Shown piece after piece: positions 28,529 to 38,032 of a DNA stretch of 64,000 nucleotides (position 1 is the stretch's first letter; each line of letters begins with the position of its first letter). Origin of the DNA: Pseudovibrio denitrificans JCM 12308 (GTDB taxonomy: Bacteria; Pseudomonadota; Alphaproteobacteria; Rhizobiales; Stappiaceae); NCBI RefSeq assembly GCF_001310815.1, contig NZ_BAZK01000006.1, forward strand, positions 1 to 64,000, given 5' to 3'. The translations under genes and the position numbers were made by a program. The notes under the pieces were generated by a model that was not told where the DNA came from, searched no databases, and saw only the letters and a list, made by a program, of their open reading frames with translations.

Positions 28529-30369
28529 ATGGTCCGCGTTCTCATCTTTTTCGCGTTTGTATTTCTGCTGGCCCTTGGTGGTGCTGGATGGCTGATCGTC
28601 CGGGTGTGGTTACACTTGAGTGGCAAGGCTATGTTGTTCAGGCAAGCTTGCTGACAGCTGTTGTTGCCTTTGGTGCCTCGATTGTTGCTTCGATTGTGGT
28701 CTGGGGTTTCTTCCGATTGATCTGGAAGTCACCAACGCTGGTTTCTCACTTCATGCAGCGGCGCCGTAAGGACAAAGGGTATGATGCTCTGTCTCAAGGC
28801 CTGATGGCGCTCGGTTCCGGCGATACCCTCCATGCCCGCAAGTTTGGCCTGAAGGCAGATAAGCTGCTGGATGGTGATGAACCTGCTGCGCGTTTGCTTC
28901 TTGCGCAGGCGTCTCAGCTGGATGGTGATCATGCAGAAAGTCGTCGCCGGTTTGAGGCGATGCTGGAAGACGACCGCTCCATGGCTGTTGGTCTGCATGG
29001 CCTTTACATTGAAGCTGAGCGTGAAAGCGAGCCAGCTGCTGCCCGTCACTTTGCTGAGGAAGCCTTTAATCTGGTTCCGGGGCTGCGTTGGGCAGGCAAT
29101 GCTGTGCTTGGGTATCAGGCCGTTTCCGGTGATTGGGAAGAAGCCATTGCAACGCTTGAGCGCAACTATGCTGCTCGCATGCTGGACAAGAAAACCCTTC
29201 GTCGCCAGAAAGCTGTGCTGCTGACCGCGCGTGCGCTTGAGCTGGAGAATGAAAACCCGGATCGTGCCCGTACGCTGGCTGTTGAAGCGCATGGTCTTGC
29301 GCCATCTCTCGTACCGGCTGCGATTGTTGCTGCGCGTCTGCGGACCCGTGCTGGCGAAATCCGCAAAGCAAGTAAGATCCTTGAAGCGACCTGGAAACTC
29401 AGCCCGCATCCGGACCTTGCTGAAGCTTATGCCCACGTTCGCCCAGGTGATTCCGTCACGGACCGCTTGAGCCGTGTGAGAACATTGGCAAGCATGCGTG
29501 CCTACTCCTCTGAAGGTGCGATCGCGATTGCTGTCGCTGCGATTGAGGCGAAGAAGTTTGACGAAGCGCGTGAGCAGCTGAAGCGCGTTCTGCGCTCTGA
29601 GCCAACACAGCGTGCCTTCCTGCTGATGGCTGACCTTGAAGAGCGTGAGCATGGTGATCAGGGCCGCATTCGCGAGTGGCTCTCCCGTGCGGTGCGTGCG
29701 CCTCATGACAAGGTCTGGATTGCAGACGGTGTTGTTTCTGCTAACTGGGCGCCTGTTTCACCAAAGACTGGCCGCGTGGATGCCTATGAGTGGGCGACAC
29801 CGGAGAACACGATGGATCAGGACCAGACAATCGAAGTCATTGATGACAAATTGTTTGAGCCACCAGAGCTGGCAGCTCCAGTGCAAGTGCTGGATGAGCC
29901 GGTAAAAGCTGACATCGTTGTGCCAAAGCCTCAGGACGTTGAGACACCAGCTGCGCCGAAGGAAGAGCCAGCACCTGCTCCAGCTCCAGTAGAAAAAACA
30001 AAGGCAGAGGCGACTGCAGCACCGGTTGTGACGGAAACGGCCAAGGAAGAAACGCCTGTTGCAGCAGAAGCACCTGCGGAGACAAAGCCTGAGGAAACCG
30101 CGCAGGCTGAGGAGCCTCGTGCGACTGTTGTGCCTGTCGAATCTTCCAGTTGGGCGCCGACAAAAGCCAACGAGAAGGCTGAGGCAAAGTCTGACGAGCC
30201 TGCCAAGACTGAGCAGGACGCAGATGCCAAAACGGATGAGAAGGCTGAAAAGAAAGACGAGAAGCTGGTTGAGTTTCCGCTTTCACATCTGCCGGATGAT
30301 CCGGGGCCTGAGCCTGATGATGAAGATCCGAAAGCGCCGAAGGATCAAAGTTTTAGGTTCTTCCGCTAG
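28529..30369 (+). CDS. hemY: HemY-like tetratricopeptide protein of the haem cluster, frame broken once
   Basis: The true start is probably the ATG at 28529 behind AAGGAG, giving MVRVLIFFAFVFLLALGGA. The other frame continues MADRPGVVTLEWQGYVVQASLLTAVVAFGASIVASIVVWGFF. One lost T near 28585 makes it a single protein (GGAWMADRPG) with two N-terminal membrane helices, then TPR-like repeats to about residue 400. A long Ala/Glu/Lys/Pro-rich tail precedes LVEFPLSHLPDDPGPEPDDEDP. About 613 aa. This is the HemY_N type associated with haem synthesis, not protoporphyrinogen oxidase; its biochemical role is unresolved. Confidence 0.88.
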
Positions 30370-30379
30370 CACTATTGCT

Positions 30380-30418
30380 TTCGCAGAAGTGAGTGTTTGA
30401 GGCAGTTGCTTCTGCGAA
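30380..30418 (+). terminator. Possible terminator hairpin after hemY
   Basis: TTCGCAGAAG and CTTCTGCGAA are perfect 10-bp inverted arms separated by 19 bases, 11 bases after the hemY stop. There is no T run, so function is uncertain. Confidence 0.4.
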
Positions 30419-30530
30419 TGCAGATAGATGGTGGATGCCTGTTCCGCCATTGCAAATCAGACTTGCATCTGATCAGGAGCTTGGGTATCAAGCTTCCACT
30501 TTCCGGCACACTCCTCGTGCCACCTGGAAT

Positions 30531-30606
30531 GCCGCTGTAGCTCAGTTGGTAGAGCACGTCATTCGTAATGATGGGGTCGTAGGTTCGAGTCCTATCAGCG
30601 GCACCA
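30531..30606 (+). tRNA. tRNA-Thr (anticodon CGU)
   Basis: A full cloverleaf can be drawn: acceptor GCCGCTG/CAGCGGC, D arm GCTC-AGTTGGTAG-AGC, anticodon stem CGTCA/TGATG with loop TTCGTAA (anticodon CGU reading ACG), variable loop, T arm GTAGG-TTCGAGT-CCTAT, discriminator A and encoded CCA. Confidence 0.97.
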
Positions 30607-30799
30607 CTCATTCTCTGATACTTCATAATCCCCCAAAAACTTGCTAGTTTGGCTTTGTCTTGTGGCCTACTCGTCGTAGGTTCTGATTTGTGTTTTTTGG
30701 TCCTTTAGTCGAACCTTTAAGCGCATTGATTTCATTTGCACATATGGAGGCCATCGGGGTTTCGTGGGAGCGGGCTGACGGTGGTGTGGAGTACCGGAA

Positions 30800-31999
30800 G
30801 TGATTGTCGATCACCTGAATAAGTTGCGCGCGTGGTTGTTTGAAGATGCGTTACCGCTTTGGCTGAAAGCTGGCGAAGATGCTGTGAATGGCGGATTTGC
30901 GGAAACCATCACGTTGGATTGCCAGGGCAGCGCAGATAACAGACGTGGTCGCGTCAACCCGCGCATGGTGTTCGTGTATTGCGAAGCTGGTCGTCTGGGC
31001 TGGAATGGCCCGTGGATGGATGTGGCGCTGCGCACGCAAGCTTATGTGGAGCGGGTCTACGGTACTTCTGAAGGGTATATTGGTGCGCTGGCTACGCCGG
31101 GTGGTGAGCTGCTGGACACATCCTTTGATCTTTACAATCAGGCCTTTGCATTGCTTGCACTTTCCAGCATTGCTGATGTGAACGCTGAGAAGCGTGAGGA
31201 AGCCTGTGCCAAGGCAGATGCTCTGCTGAAGGTTCTAAAAGGGCGCTTCAAACATCCTACTGCTGGTTTTCAGGAGGCTGAGCCTGCGCGTGCGCCGCTG
31301 GGTGCAAACCCGCATATGCATCTGTTTGAGATGTGCCTTGAGTGGGAGCGATCTGAGAACCTGAGCGCTGAGCAAAAGGCTGTGTGGTCAGCTCTGGCAG
31401 ATGAGCTGGGTGAGCTGTGCCTCAAGTATTTCATTTGTGAGAAGACAGGTGGCTTGCGTGAGTTCTTTGCGCTGGATTGGTCTCCGATGCCAGGAGATGA
31501 GGGTAGGGCGCTTGAGCCGGGTCATCACTTTGAATGGGCATGGTTGCTGAGCCGCTGGAACAAGCTGCGCGGTGATGACCGTGCCAAGGCTGCGGCTGCG
31601 CGTCTCTTTGAGATTGCAGAGGTTTATGGTGTTGATCGTGAGCGTGGTGTTGCGTTGATGGGCATCAATGATGACTTTTCTGTGCGTGATCCGCTGGCAC
31701 GTCTGTGGTCTCAGGCCGAATGGCTCAAGGGCTCCATTGCCATGCTTGAAAGCACGCCGGAGAGCGAGTGGCCTCGGTATCGCCAGTCCATGCTGGACGC
31801 GTTGGCGGCGCTGGAGCTGTTCTTTGAGGATGTTCCGGCTGGTCTCTGGAAAGACAAGTTTTTGCCGGATGGTACCTTTGTGAAAGAAGCAGCTCCGGCG
31901 AGCTCGCTGTACCACATCATCTCGGCCATTTCAGAGCTGGACCGGTTCTGTAAAACCGAGGTTGGACAGAAAGTGGTTGCGCTTGAGAGCGTTAAGTAG
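30800..31999 (+). CDS. AGE-family sugar epimerase/isomerase
   Basis: A 399-aa (alpha/alpha)6-barrel protein of the N-acylglucosamine 2-epimerase family, which also includes mannose and mannose-6-phosphate isomerases. Segments are GFAETITLDCQGSADNRRGRVNPRMVFVYCEAGRLGW, LDTSFDLYNQAFALLALS, NPHMHLFEMCLEWE, EPGHHFEWAWLLSRW and SSLYHIISAISELDRF; the histidines in these are the usual active-site residues. A GTG start at 30800 is used. It is followed 29 bp later by a Gfo/Idh/MocA oxidoreductase, which suggests a joint sugar pathway. Confidence 0.9.
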   Translation: MIVDHLNKLRAWLFEDALPLWLKAGEDAVNGGFAETITLDCQGSADNRRGRVNPRMVFVYCEAGRLGWNGPWMDVALRTQAYVERVYGTSEGYIGALATPGGELLDTSFDLYNQAFALLALSSIADVNAEKREEACAKADALLKVLKGRFKHPTAGFQEAEPARAPLGANPHMHLFEMCLEWERSENLSAEQKAVWSALADELGELCLKYFICEKTGGLREFFALDWSPMPGDEGRALEPGHHFEWAWLLSRWNKLRGDDRAKAAAARLFEIAEVYGVDRERGVALMGINDDFSVRDPLARLWSQAEWLKGSIAMLESTPESEWPRYRQSMLDALAALELFFEDVPAGLWKDKFLPDGTFVKEAAPASSLYHIISAISELDRFCKTEVGQKVVALESVK

Positions 32000-32028
32000 C
32001 GGTTCCTGCAGGATACACTGGGAGAATT

Positions 32029-33036
32029 ATGATGGTTAAATGGGGTGTTCTATCAACCGCACGGATTGGCCGCGAAAAGGTTATTCCAGCCCTGCAGAAA
32101 GCCAAGGGTGTTGAAGTTGCGGCGATTGCTTCGCGCAATGAAGATAACGCGAAGAAGGTTGCTGCTGAGCTGGGCATTGAGAAAGCCTATGGCTCCTACG
32201 AAGCGCTGCTGGCGGATCCAGATATCGATGTGATCTACAATCCTTTGCCAAACCACATGCATGTGCCGATGACCATTGAGGCTGTGAAGGCTGGCAAGCA
32301 TGTGCTTTGCGAGAAGCCGATTGCTCTGGATGCAGATGAAGCACGGCTTTTGCTTGAGATGCCTGATGATCGCTTTGTTATGGAAGCGTTTATGGTGCGT
32401 GCGCATCCGCAGTGGCAGCGTGCGCTGGAGATTGTGGAGTCGGGTGAGCTTGGCAAACTGCAGAGCATTCAGGCGTTCTTTGGCTACAGCAACCAAGACC
32501 CACAAAACATCCGCAACAAGGCAGAGCTTGGCGGTGGTGGCCTGATGGATATCGGCTGTTACCCGATTGTAGCATCTCGTTACTTCTTCAATGCTGAGCC
32601 TGAGCGGGTTGTGAGCCTGATTGATCGTGACCGGAACTTCGGTACGGACCGTTTGACTTCTGTGATGATGGACTTTGGTGAAGGTCGTCAAGCGCAGTTT
32701 ACGGTGTCCACACAGTCTGCTCCGTATCAGCGTATCAATCTGGTGGGCACTGCTAAGCGTCTGGAAATTCTCATTCCGTTTAACGCGCCAGCGGGTGAAG
32801 AGACAATTCTTCGTCTCGATTCCGGCAGCGTGCTGGGTGACGGTGCGATTGAGGTGGAGCGTGTTCCTGCCTGTGATCAGTACACCTTGCAGGGTGAATT
32901 GTTCTCTCGCGTGGTTCAAGGCGAGGAAGAGCTGCCTTATGGTGTCGGCGATGCGATCCAGAACATGGAAATCATTGATGCGATTGTGCGTTCTGAGCGC
33001 AATGACAGCTGGGAGACCGTTGGGTCTCCCGACTGA
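32029..33036 (+). CDS. Gfo/Idh/MocA-family oxidoreductase
   Basis: A 335-aa NAD(P)-dependent sugar or polyol dehydrogenase. The Rossmann part begins VKWGVLSTARIGREKVIPALQKAKG; the conserved EKP motif lies in AGKHVLCEKPIALDADEA; the catalytic-domain motif GGGLMDIGCYPI contains the conserved Asp and following His/Tyr position. The substrate is unknown. It follows the AGE epimerase on the same strand with 29 bp between them and converges on lldD with 14 bp between stops. Confidence 0.92.
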   Translation: MMVKWGVLSTARIGREKVIPALQKAKGVEVAAIASRNEDNAKKVAAELGIEKAYGSYEALLADPDIDVIYNPLPNHMHVPMTIEAVKAGKHVLCEKPIALDADEARLLLEMPDDRFVMEAFMVRAHPQWQRALEIVESGELGKLQSIQAFFGYSNQDPQNIRNKAELGGGGLMDIGCYPIVASRYFFNAEPERVVSLIDRDRNFGTDRLTSVMMDFGEGRQAQFTVSTQSAPYQRINLVGTAKRLEILIPFNAPAGEETILRLDSGSVLGDGAIEVERVPACDQYTLQGELFSRVVQGEEELPYGVGDAIQNMEIIDAIVRSERNDSWETVGSPD

Positions 33037-33050
33037 GTGTCTTATGGGCG

Positions 33051-34205
33051 TTAGACCTTAACGCCGTTGATGGAATACAGGTTGTCGCGATTGAGTGTGT
33101 TGAGATCGCGACGGCCACACAGGGCCATGGTGGTATCCAGCTCTTTCTGGAGAATTTCCAGTGACTGTGTCACACCCTGCTTTCCGCCTGCGCCGAGACC
33201 GTACAGGAATGGTCTGCCGATGTAGGTGCCTTTTGCACCCAAGCAGATGGCTTTGAGCACATCCTGACCAGACCGAATGCCGCCATCGATGTGGATCTCC
33301 ACCTTATCGCCAACCTCGTCCACGATTTCCGGCAGGATCTCGATGGAAGATGGTGCGCCGTCGAGCTGACGTCCGCCGTGGTTAGAGACGATGATCGCGT
33401 CACAGCCGGAGTCGACTGCGTGACGGGCATCTTCCTTGTCCAGAATGCCTTTCAGGATCAGCGGGCCGCCCCACTGTTTCTTGATCCACTCAATGTCATC
33501 CCAGCTCAGGCGTGGATCAAACTGCTCTGCTGTCCAGGAGGACAGGGAGGAGAGATCGCCGACGCCCTTTGCGTGGCCGACAATGTTGCCGAAGGTGCGG
33601 TTCTGGGTGGTGAGCATTTTCATGCACCACATTGGGCGGGTTGCCATCTGCCAGACGTGCTTTGGTGTGAACTTTGGCGGGGCAGACAGGCCGTTGCGCA
33701 GGTCTTTGTGACGCTGGCCGAGGATCTGCAGGTCAAAGGTGAGGACCAGTGCGGAACAGCCTGCGTTCTTTGCGCGGTCGATCAGCGAGTTGATGAAGTC
33801 CCGATCTTTCATCACATAGAGCTGGAACCAGAACGGCTTGGTGGTTTTGGCCGCGACCGCTTCAATAGAGCAGATGCTCATGGTTGAAAGAGTGAACGGT
33901 ACGCCGAATTCTTCTGCTGCCTGAGCTGCGAGGATCTCGCCATCGGCATGCTGCATTCCGGTGAGGCCGGTTGGTGCAAGCGCGACCGGCATTGAGACAT
34001 CCTGCCCGATCATTTTGGTGGCGAGCGTGCGGTTGGTCATGTCGACCGCGATGCGCTGGCGTAGCTTGATCTTGGCGAAGTCGCTTTCGTTCGCCTGATA
34101 GGTACTCTCGGTCCACGAACCGGAGTCTGCATAGTCGAAGAACATCTTCGGAACGCGTTTGCGTGCACGTTCTTTGAGGTCGCTGATTTCAAGAATTGGT
34201 GCCAT
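33051..34205 (-). CDS. lldD: FMN-dependent L-lactate dehydrogenase
   Basis: Oxidises L-lactate to pyruvate and feeds electrons to the respiratory chain from the membrane face. The 384-aa protein begins MAPILEISDLKERARKRVPKMFFDYADSGSWTE; VALAPTGLTGMQHADGE, FWFQLYVMKDRDF, LVLTFDLQILGQRHKDLRNG, LILKGILDKEDA, IIVSNHGGRQLDGAPSSIEILPEI (catalytic His, substrate Arg) and HIDGGIRSGQDVLKA are all present. The ATG at 34205 is preceded by GGGGAGG; a longer frame to 34331 has no such site. Palindromes at 34424-34461 could be operators for it. Confidence 0.93.
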   Translation of the reverse strand: MAPILEISDLKERARKRVPKMFFDYADSGSWTESTYQANESDFAKIKLRQRIAVDMTNRTLATKMIGQDVSMPVALAPTGLTGMQHADGEILAAQAAEEFGVPFTLSTMSICSIEAVAAKTTKPFWFQLYVMKDRDFINSLIDRAKNAGCSALVLTFDLQILGQRHKDLRNGLSAPPKFTPKHVWQMATRPMWCMKMLTTQNRTFGNIVGHAKGVGDLSSLSSWTAEQFDPRLSWDDIEWIKKQWGGPLILKGILDKEDARHAVDSGCDAIIVSNHGGRQLDGAPSSIEILPEIVDEVGDKVEIHIDGGIRSGQDVLKAICLGAKGTYIGRPFLYGLGAGGKQGVTQSLEILQKELDTTMALCGRRDLNTLNRDNLYSINGVKV

Positions 34206-34555
34206 GTACGGGCCTCCCCCCGAAACATTAGTTTTTATGTATAGAGGGATTGCACGTATCGGTGATATGTCAATATTACATGTATACGACTTAGGTCTAC
34301 CAGTATTGGAAAAAGCATTATTCGCATTCATCTATGAATGCCCTAAGTACTCTGAAATATCTTTGAAGTGCCCAAGATGACTAAAGCGTAATGGGTAAAT
34401 AACTATCTGAATTTGCATGTTTTGTTTGTCCGGACAAACGTTATGCGCGTGTCCGGACACGATTTCGTCTTGCCCTGACATCAATTGTGTTGTGAAACCG
34501 AAATATATCTCCAAAAGCTGTAATTGCACCCGCTTTTGGTGCTAGGAGAACGGTT
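34206..34555. other. Divergent regulatory region lldD / RHH-EF-hand gene
   Basis: No gene in these 350 bp. The notable content is the pair of palindromes at 34424-34461, described separately. The rest is AT-rich. Confidence 0.5.
34424..34461. promoter_or_regulatory. Tandem perfect palindromes (candidate operators)
   Basis: GTTTGTCCGGACAAAC (34424-34439) and CGTGTCCGGACACG (34448-34461) are both perfect palindromes with the same TGTCCGGACA core, centres 23 bp apart, about two helical turns. A dimeric regulator binding cooperatively would explain this. Both the RHH protein encoded 95 bp downstream and a GntR-type regulator of lldD are candidate binders. Confidence 0.65.
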
Positions 34556-35388
34556 ATGGCTAAGAAAACTGAGACGATTGAAGTCCGAATGTCACCAGAT
34601 CTGAAGCTGGAACTTTCCGAGCTGAGCAAGCAACGAGAGCAGCCGATGAGCCAGGTCATTCGTCAGTTGATTGAGCAAGAACTCTCCAGTGCCGAGGCGC
34701 AGGTTAATCCAACTGGAGATATGATCATGCCCGTAAAATTGAAGTCGCAACTGGTGAAGTGGGGCGGTAGTGGCGCTGCTGTGCTGGCACTTGCTTGATG
34801 TGGAATGTGGGTGTTCAAAGCACCGCTTCAGCAGATGCTGGTATTCGCGTTACGTTTGCTGCGATGGACCAGAATGAAGACGGTGTTATCTCCCGCAAGG
34901 AGTTTGAACGCTTTACGTCTCTGGATGCATTGGAACTGGTCGATCAGGAGCTCTCTAAGGAAGAGATGAAGCTTCTTGCCTCTGAAGAGATGGATCCGCT
35001 TCCTGAGGCTTGCAAAGCTGATTTCGAGCAGTTTGAGGCTGAAGAAAGAAAGGCATTGTTGGATGAGTTTGCTGAAATGGATCAGGACAAAAATGGTTCT
35101 GTCGACTTTGGTGAGCTTCGACATCTTGTGAAGCTGCAGCAGCGGGAGCTGTTTCTTGAGCTGGACCAGAACGTGGATGGCTATCTGACGAAACCTGAGC
35201 TGGTGGATTTTCAGGGCACTGTTGATCCGGCAATCAGTGCTGACTGCGCAAAGGCATTGCTGGAGCAGGAAGAGGCTCAGGCTGACAAGCAAGAGCTACG
35301 CTATGTGATGGCTCATTTTGATGAGAACAATGACAAGAAGATCAGTCTGGATGAGTTTTTGAACAATCAGAATGACAGCTTCTTCTGA
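34556..35388 (+). CDS. RHH/CopG domain + membrane helix + four EF-hands, frame broken once
   Basis: The first frame reads MAKKTETIEVRMSPDLKLELSELSKQREQPMSQVIRQLIEQEL, a ribbon-helix-helix pattern, and runs into GGSGAAVLALA before stopping. Restoring one T (TTT read as TT at 34795) continues it as LMWNVGVQSTASADAGIRVTFAAMDQNEDGVIS, so a single protein of about 277 aa has an RHH part, one membrane segment, and four EF-hands: DQNEDGVISRKE, DQDKNGSVDFGE, DQNVDGYLTKPE and DENNDKKISLDE. If it is not an error, two genes overlap. The N-terminus would lie in the cytoplasm and the EF-hands in the periplasm. Function unknown. Confidence 0.7.
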
Positions 35389-35665
35389 TTGGGCGCAGTC
35401 GCGTTGGTGGGAAGCGGATTGCCTGCTTCCCATGGGACCTGCTTATGGTGCCGGATCCTACCGGTCTTCGTTCAACTTACTTCTTTTGCCGACTGATCCA
35501 GGCCATCCAATTGTAAAACCAGTTGCGAAGGTTATCTCCGCACCGTTTGAGCACATTGGATATATAATTCATGGCTTACCCTCCATGTGCAGTTATTTCT
35601 GCTCTGATGGTGGGCTCAATTCGCTAAATGCGGATGAAGGAACTGCTTCAAGATTTAAGTTTGAA
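35389..35665. other. Intergenic region left of the island
   Basis: Holds no supportable gene; a 99-codon frame at 35372-35671 overlaps the EF-hand gene end and lacks protein-like features or a ribosome-binding site. It is the old upstream flank of the tRNA-Arg locus before insertion. Confidence 0.4.
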
Positions 35666-35688
35666 TGGTGACCCCGAGTGGATTCGAA
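35666..35688. repeat. attL-type direct repeat
   Basis: Identical over 23 bp to 49857-49879, starting TGGTGACCCCGAG and ending GATTCGAA. It is a fragment of the tRNA-Arg 3' end (discriminator, acceptor and T arm, with part of CCA), in the same orientation as the intact gene. Confidence 0.92.
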
Positions 35689-35740
35689 TATTATTAAATA
35701 TAATTGTAAAAACAATGTGTTAATTTAATTTCATGAAATT

Positions 35741-35809
35741 TACCCCTGCTGTCTACCCCTGAAGTTTGATCTTTATCGAGCTAACCTAATCCTCAGTTTT
35801 GCTACCCCT
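35741..35809. promoter_or_regulatory. Cluster of three TACCCCT repeats (candidate integrase arm sites, left end)
   Basis: TACCCCT occurs at 35741-35747, 35754-35760 and 35803-35809, within 150 bp of attL. Similar TACCCC motifs lie at 49724, 49736 and, inverted, 49749 near the other end. Matching short repeats at both ends of an island are expected for integrase arm-binding sites. Confidence 0.5.
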
Positions 35810-36582
35810 CGAAAGCTACTCTTTACTAAGTGCGCGACTCCACCTGAGGCAACTGTGGGAGAGTAATTGTGTCTTATGCTCAGTAAAGAACAAGCGCACC
35901 GAAATGGTGTCCACAGTCGAGTAGTAGTCTGTCAGTGTAGTTCGTTTTCATGATTAGAAGCGAACGAAGCGGTCATTCGCTGCACTGCAAGAACTCAGGT
36001 AAGTGAATGGCGGTCGTCTGCGTCGTGGGCCAATAGCCGCCATTAGAGCTTTTCTAGCAAAGGTTGAACCAGCTCCACCAGGAAGCTTCTTCGGTAGCTC
36101 CTTTAAACGATCTGTAACTATTCAAACTGCCCATACCGGTTGCTCGGAGTTAGCGTAATACTGCCGCGCAGCGAAGCGCTGATGGCCTCAGATCGGCATT
36201 GGGGTGATAGTACATAGTGTCATGTACGATCTAACTTGTCTCGTTGTTCTGCCTACCTCGTTCCAACAACTTTTCTGGGCTATAAGTAGAAATCCAACTA
36301 ACTCAGATGCTTATATTTCTTGAACGGCCAATTTGGGAATTGCGGATAACTTAGCTTTCCGCCGCTCGACGACTTGGCTAGTTGCTCATCCAGAGGTTAC
36401 ACTCCGGTCCACAAAAAAAGATAACAGAATGCAAATCTGTATCCTGCAGAAGCGCCGTTGAGATCGCAGAAACCACGTTTGATTTCACTGAGCAGCCGTT
36501 TGCTCGCACGACTCTCGTTTTCATTAATTAGGTCGTGCAGTTTGATAAAGAACAAGTTTCAGCGAATAGTTGGATGTACCAT
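35810..36582. other. Non-coding left part of the island
   Basis: About 770 bp with many stop codons in all frames and no frame that I would call a gene. It contains a short self-complementary stretch near 36160 (CGCGCAGCGAAGCGC). The promoter of the hsdM operon should lie toward its right end. Confidence 0.4.
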
Positions 36583-37998
36583 ATGAAAAATAATAATGTC
36601 ATTCAGAAAATATGGAGCCTTTGCCACATCCTCCGTGGTGATGGGATAAGTTACCACCAATACGTGTCTGAGTTAACTTATCTTCTTTTTCTTAAAATCG
36701 CCGAAGAGAATGGTATTGAGCATCTCTTGCCTTCTGGTTCTCGCTGGAAAGACCTTGTGGCCCAACCTAAAGATGGTTTGCTAGGTTTCTATCAGGAAAT
36801 GCTCACCCACCTTGGTACAAGCGCTGAAAGCGATACGATTCAAGCGATATACGCTTTCCCAACTACAGTGTTCTCTCATGACGAAAACCTTCATGCAGTA
36901 ATTGAAGGCATTAATAAACTTGATTGGCATGATCTATCTGATGACCGGTTTGGACAAATCTACGAAGGATTGATTGAAAAAAGCGCGCAAGATGTGCGTT
37001 CTGGAGCGGGGCAATTTTTCACGCCGAGAGCTTTAGTACATTCCATAGTGCGAACTATGAAGCCACAACTGGGCGAGACAATCCAGGATCCAGCAGCTGG
37101 CAGCGGTGGGTTCTTAATAGCTGCAGACCGGTTTATTCGTTCAGAAAATAGCAAGCGAGCATACGCAGAAAACTCGCCAGAGTATCAAGGTGTGGAAATT
37201 GAGAAAAATACCCGCCGAATTTGCTTGATGAATACGTTTTTGAATGGATTAGATGCAGAGGTCATATTCGGGGATGCGCTAACGGATGATGCAAAAGGGC
37301 TTCTGCCTGCTGATGTTATTTTAGCAAACCCACCCTTTGGGAGCAAGGCAGGCAGTCGAAGATCGCTCCGTGCTGATCTCCCTTATCATAATGCCAATAA
37401 ACAACTGGCGTTCCTTCAGCATATATATCTTGGGTTGAAACTAGGTGGGCGCGCTGCAGTCATTTTACCAGACAATGTGCTGTTCGATGATGGCGTTGGC
37501 AAGTTAGTGCGGCACGAACTGATGAATAAGTGCGATCTGCATACAATTTTAAGGCTTCCAACTGGAATTTTCTCCAGCGCTGGCGTTAAAACAAACGTAC
37601 TGTTCTTTAGTCGCGGTCATAAAAAGAAAAATAATACAGATACGGTCTGGTTTTATGATTTGCGCACAAACGCGCCTGCCTTCGGTAAAACCACACCATT
37701 GCTAGATGAGCATTTCTCTGAATTTGAAAAATGCTATGGCGGTGACCCGCACGGAAAATCAAAGCGGCTGGATCAAGGTGAGACAGGTCGGTTCCGCTGC
37801 TATTCACGGCAAGAGATTGCTGATCGCGAAGATGATTTGGCTATTTCTTGGCTTCGTGATGAGAGCGACGATATTGAGAATGCGGCAGAAACACCAGAAG
37901 AGATTGCCGCTTTGATCCTCTCTCATCTTCAATCGGCAATGACGGAAATTGATTCTGTTGTTGGAGAGTTTACAGAACCTGTCGAGGATAGCGAATGA
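36583..37998 (+). CDS. hsdM: Type I restriction-modification methyltransferase subunit M
   Basis: Adenine-N6 methyltransferase that methylates the site chosen by HsdS. The N-terminal helical domain reads MKNNNVIQKIWSLCHILRGDGISYHQYVSELTYLLFLKIAEENG. The S-adenosylmethionine loop follows GAGQFFTPRALVHSIV as IQDPAAGSGGFL, and the catalytic motif is ILANPPFG (NPPF). The C-terminal part has LPTGIFSSAGVKTNVLFF, usual for HsdM. About 471 aa. I chose the ATG at 36583; GTG at 36535 and ATG at 36574 are in the same frame. hsdS follows 34 bp later. No hsdR is in the island. Confidence 0.95.
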   Translation: MKNNNVIQKIWSLCHILRGDGISYHQYVSELTYLLFLKIAEENGIEHLLPSGSRWKDLVAQPKDGLLGFYQEMLTHLGTSAESDTIQAIYAFPTTVFSHDENLHAVIEGINKLDWHDLSDDRFGQIYEGLIEKSAQDVRSGAGQFFTPRALVHSIVRTMKPQLGETIQDPAAGSGGFLIAADRFIRSENSKRAYAENSPEYQGVEIEKNTRRICLMNTFLNGLDAEVIFGDALTDDAKGLLPADVILANPPFGSKAGSRRSLRADLPYHNANKQLAFLQHIYLGLKLGGRAAVILPDNVLFDDGVGKLVRHELMNKCDLHTILRLPTGIFSSAGVKTNVLFFSRGHKKKNNTDTVWFYDLRTNAPAFGKTTPLLDEHFSEFEKCYGGDPHGKSKRLDQGETGRFRCYSRQEIADREDDLAISWLRDESDDIENAAETPEEIAALILSHLQSAMTEIDSVVGEFTEPVEDSE

Positions 37999-38032
37999 TG
38001 ATGAGCCCGCGTCGCAGAATCGAGAGGTGGGC

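Noticed and set aside
30393..30647. ORFs on both strands across 30372-30647
   Set aside because: They run through the tRNA-Thr gene and have no protein-like features.
35372..35671. 99-codon ORF between the EF-hand gene and the island
   Set aside because: Overlaps the EF-hand gene end, lacks a ribosome-binding site, and ends in the att repeat.
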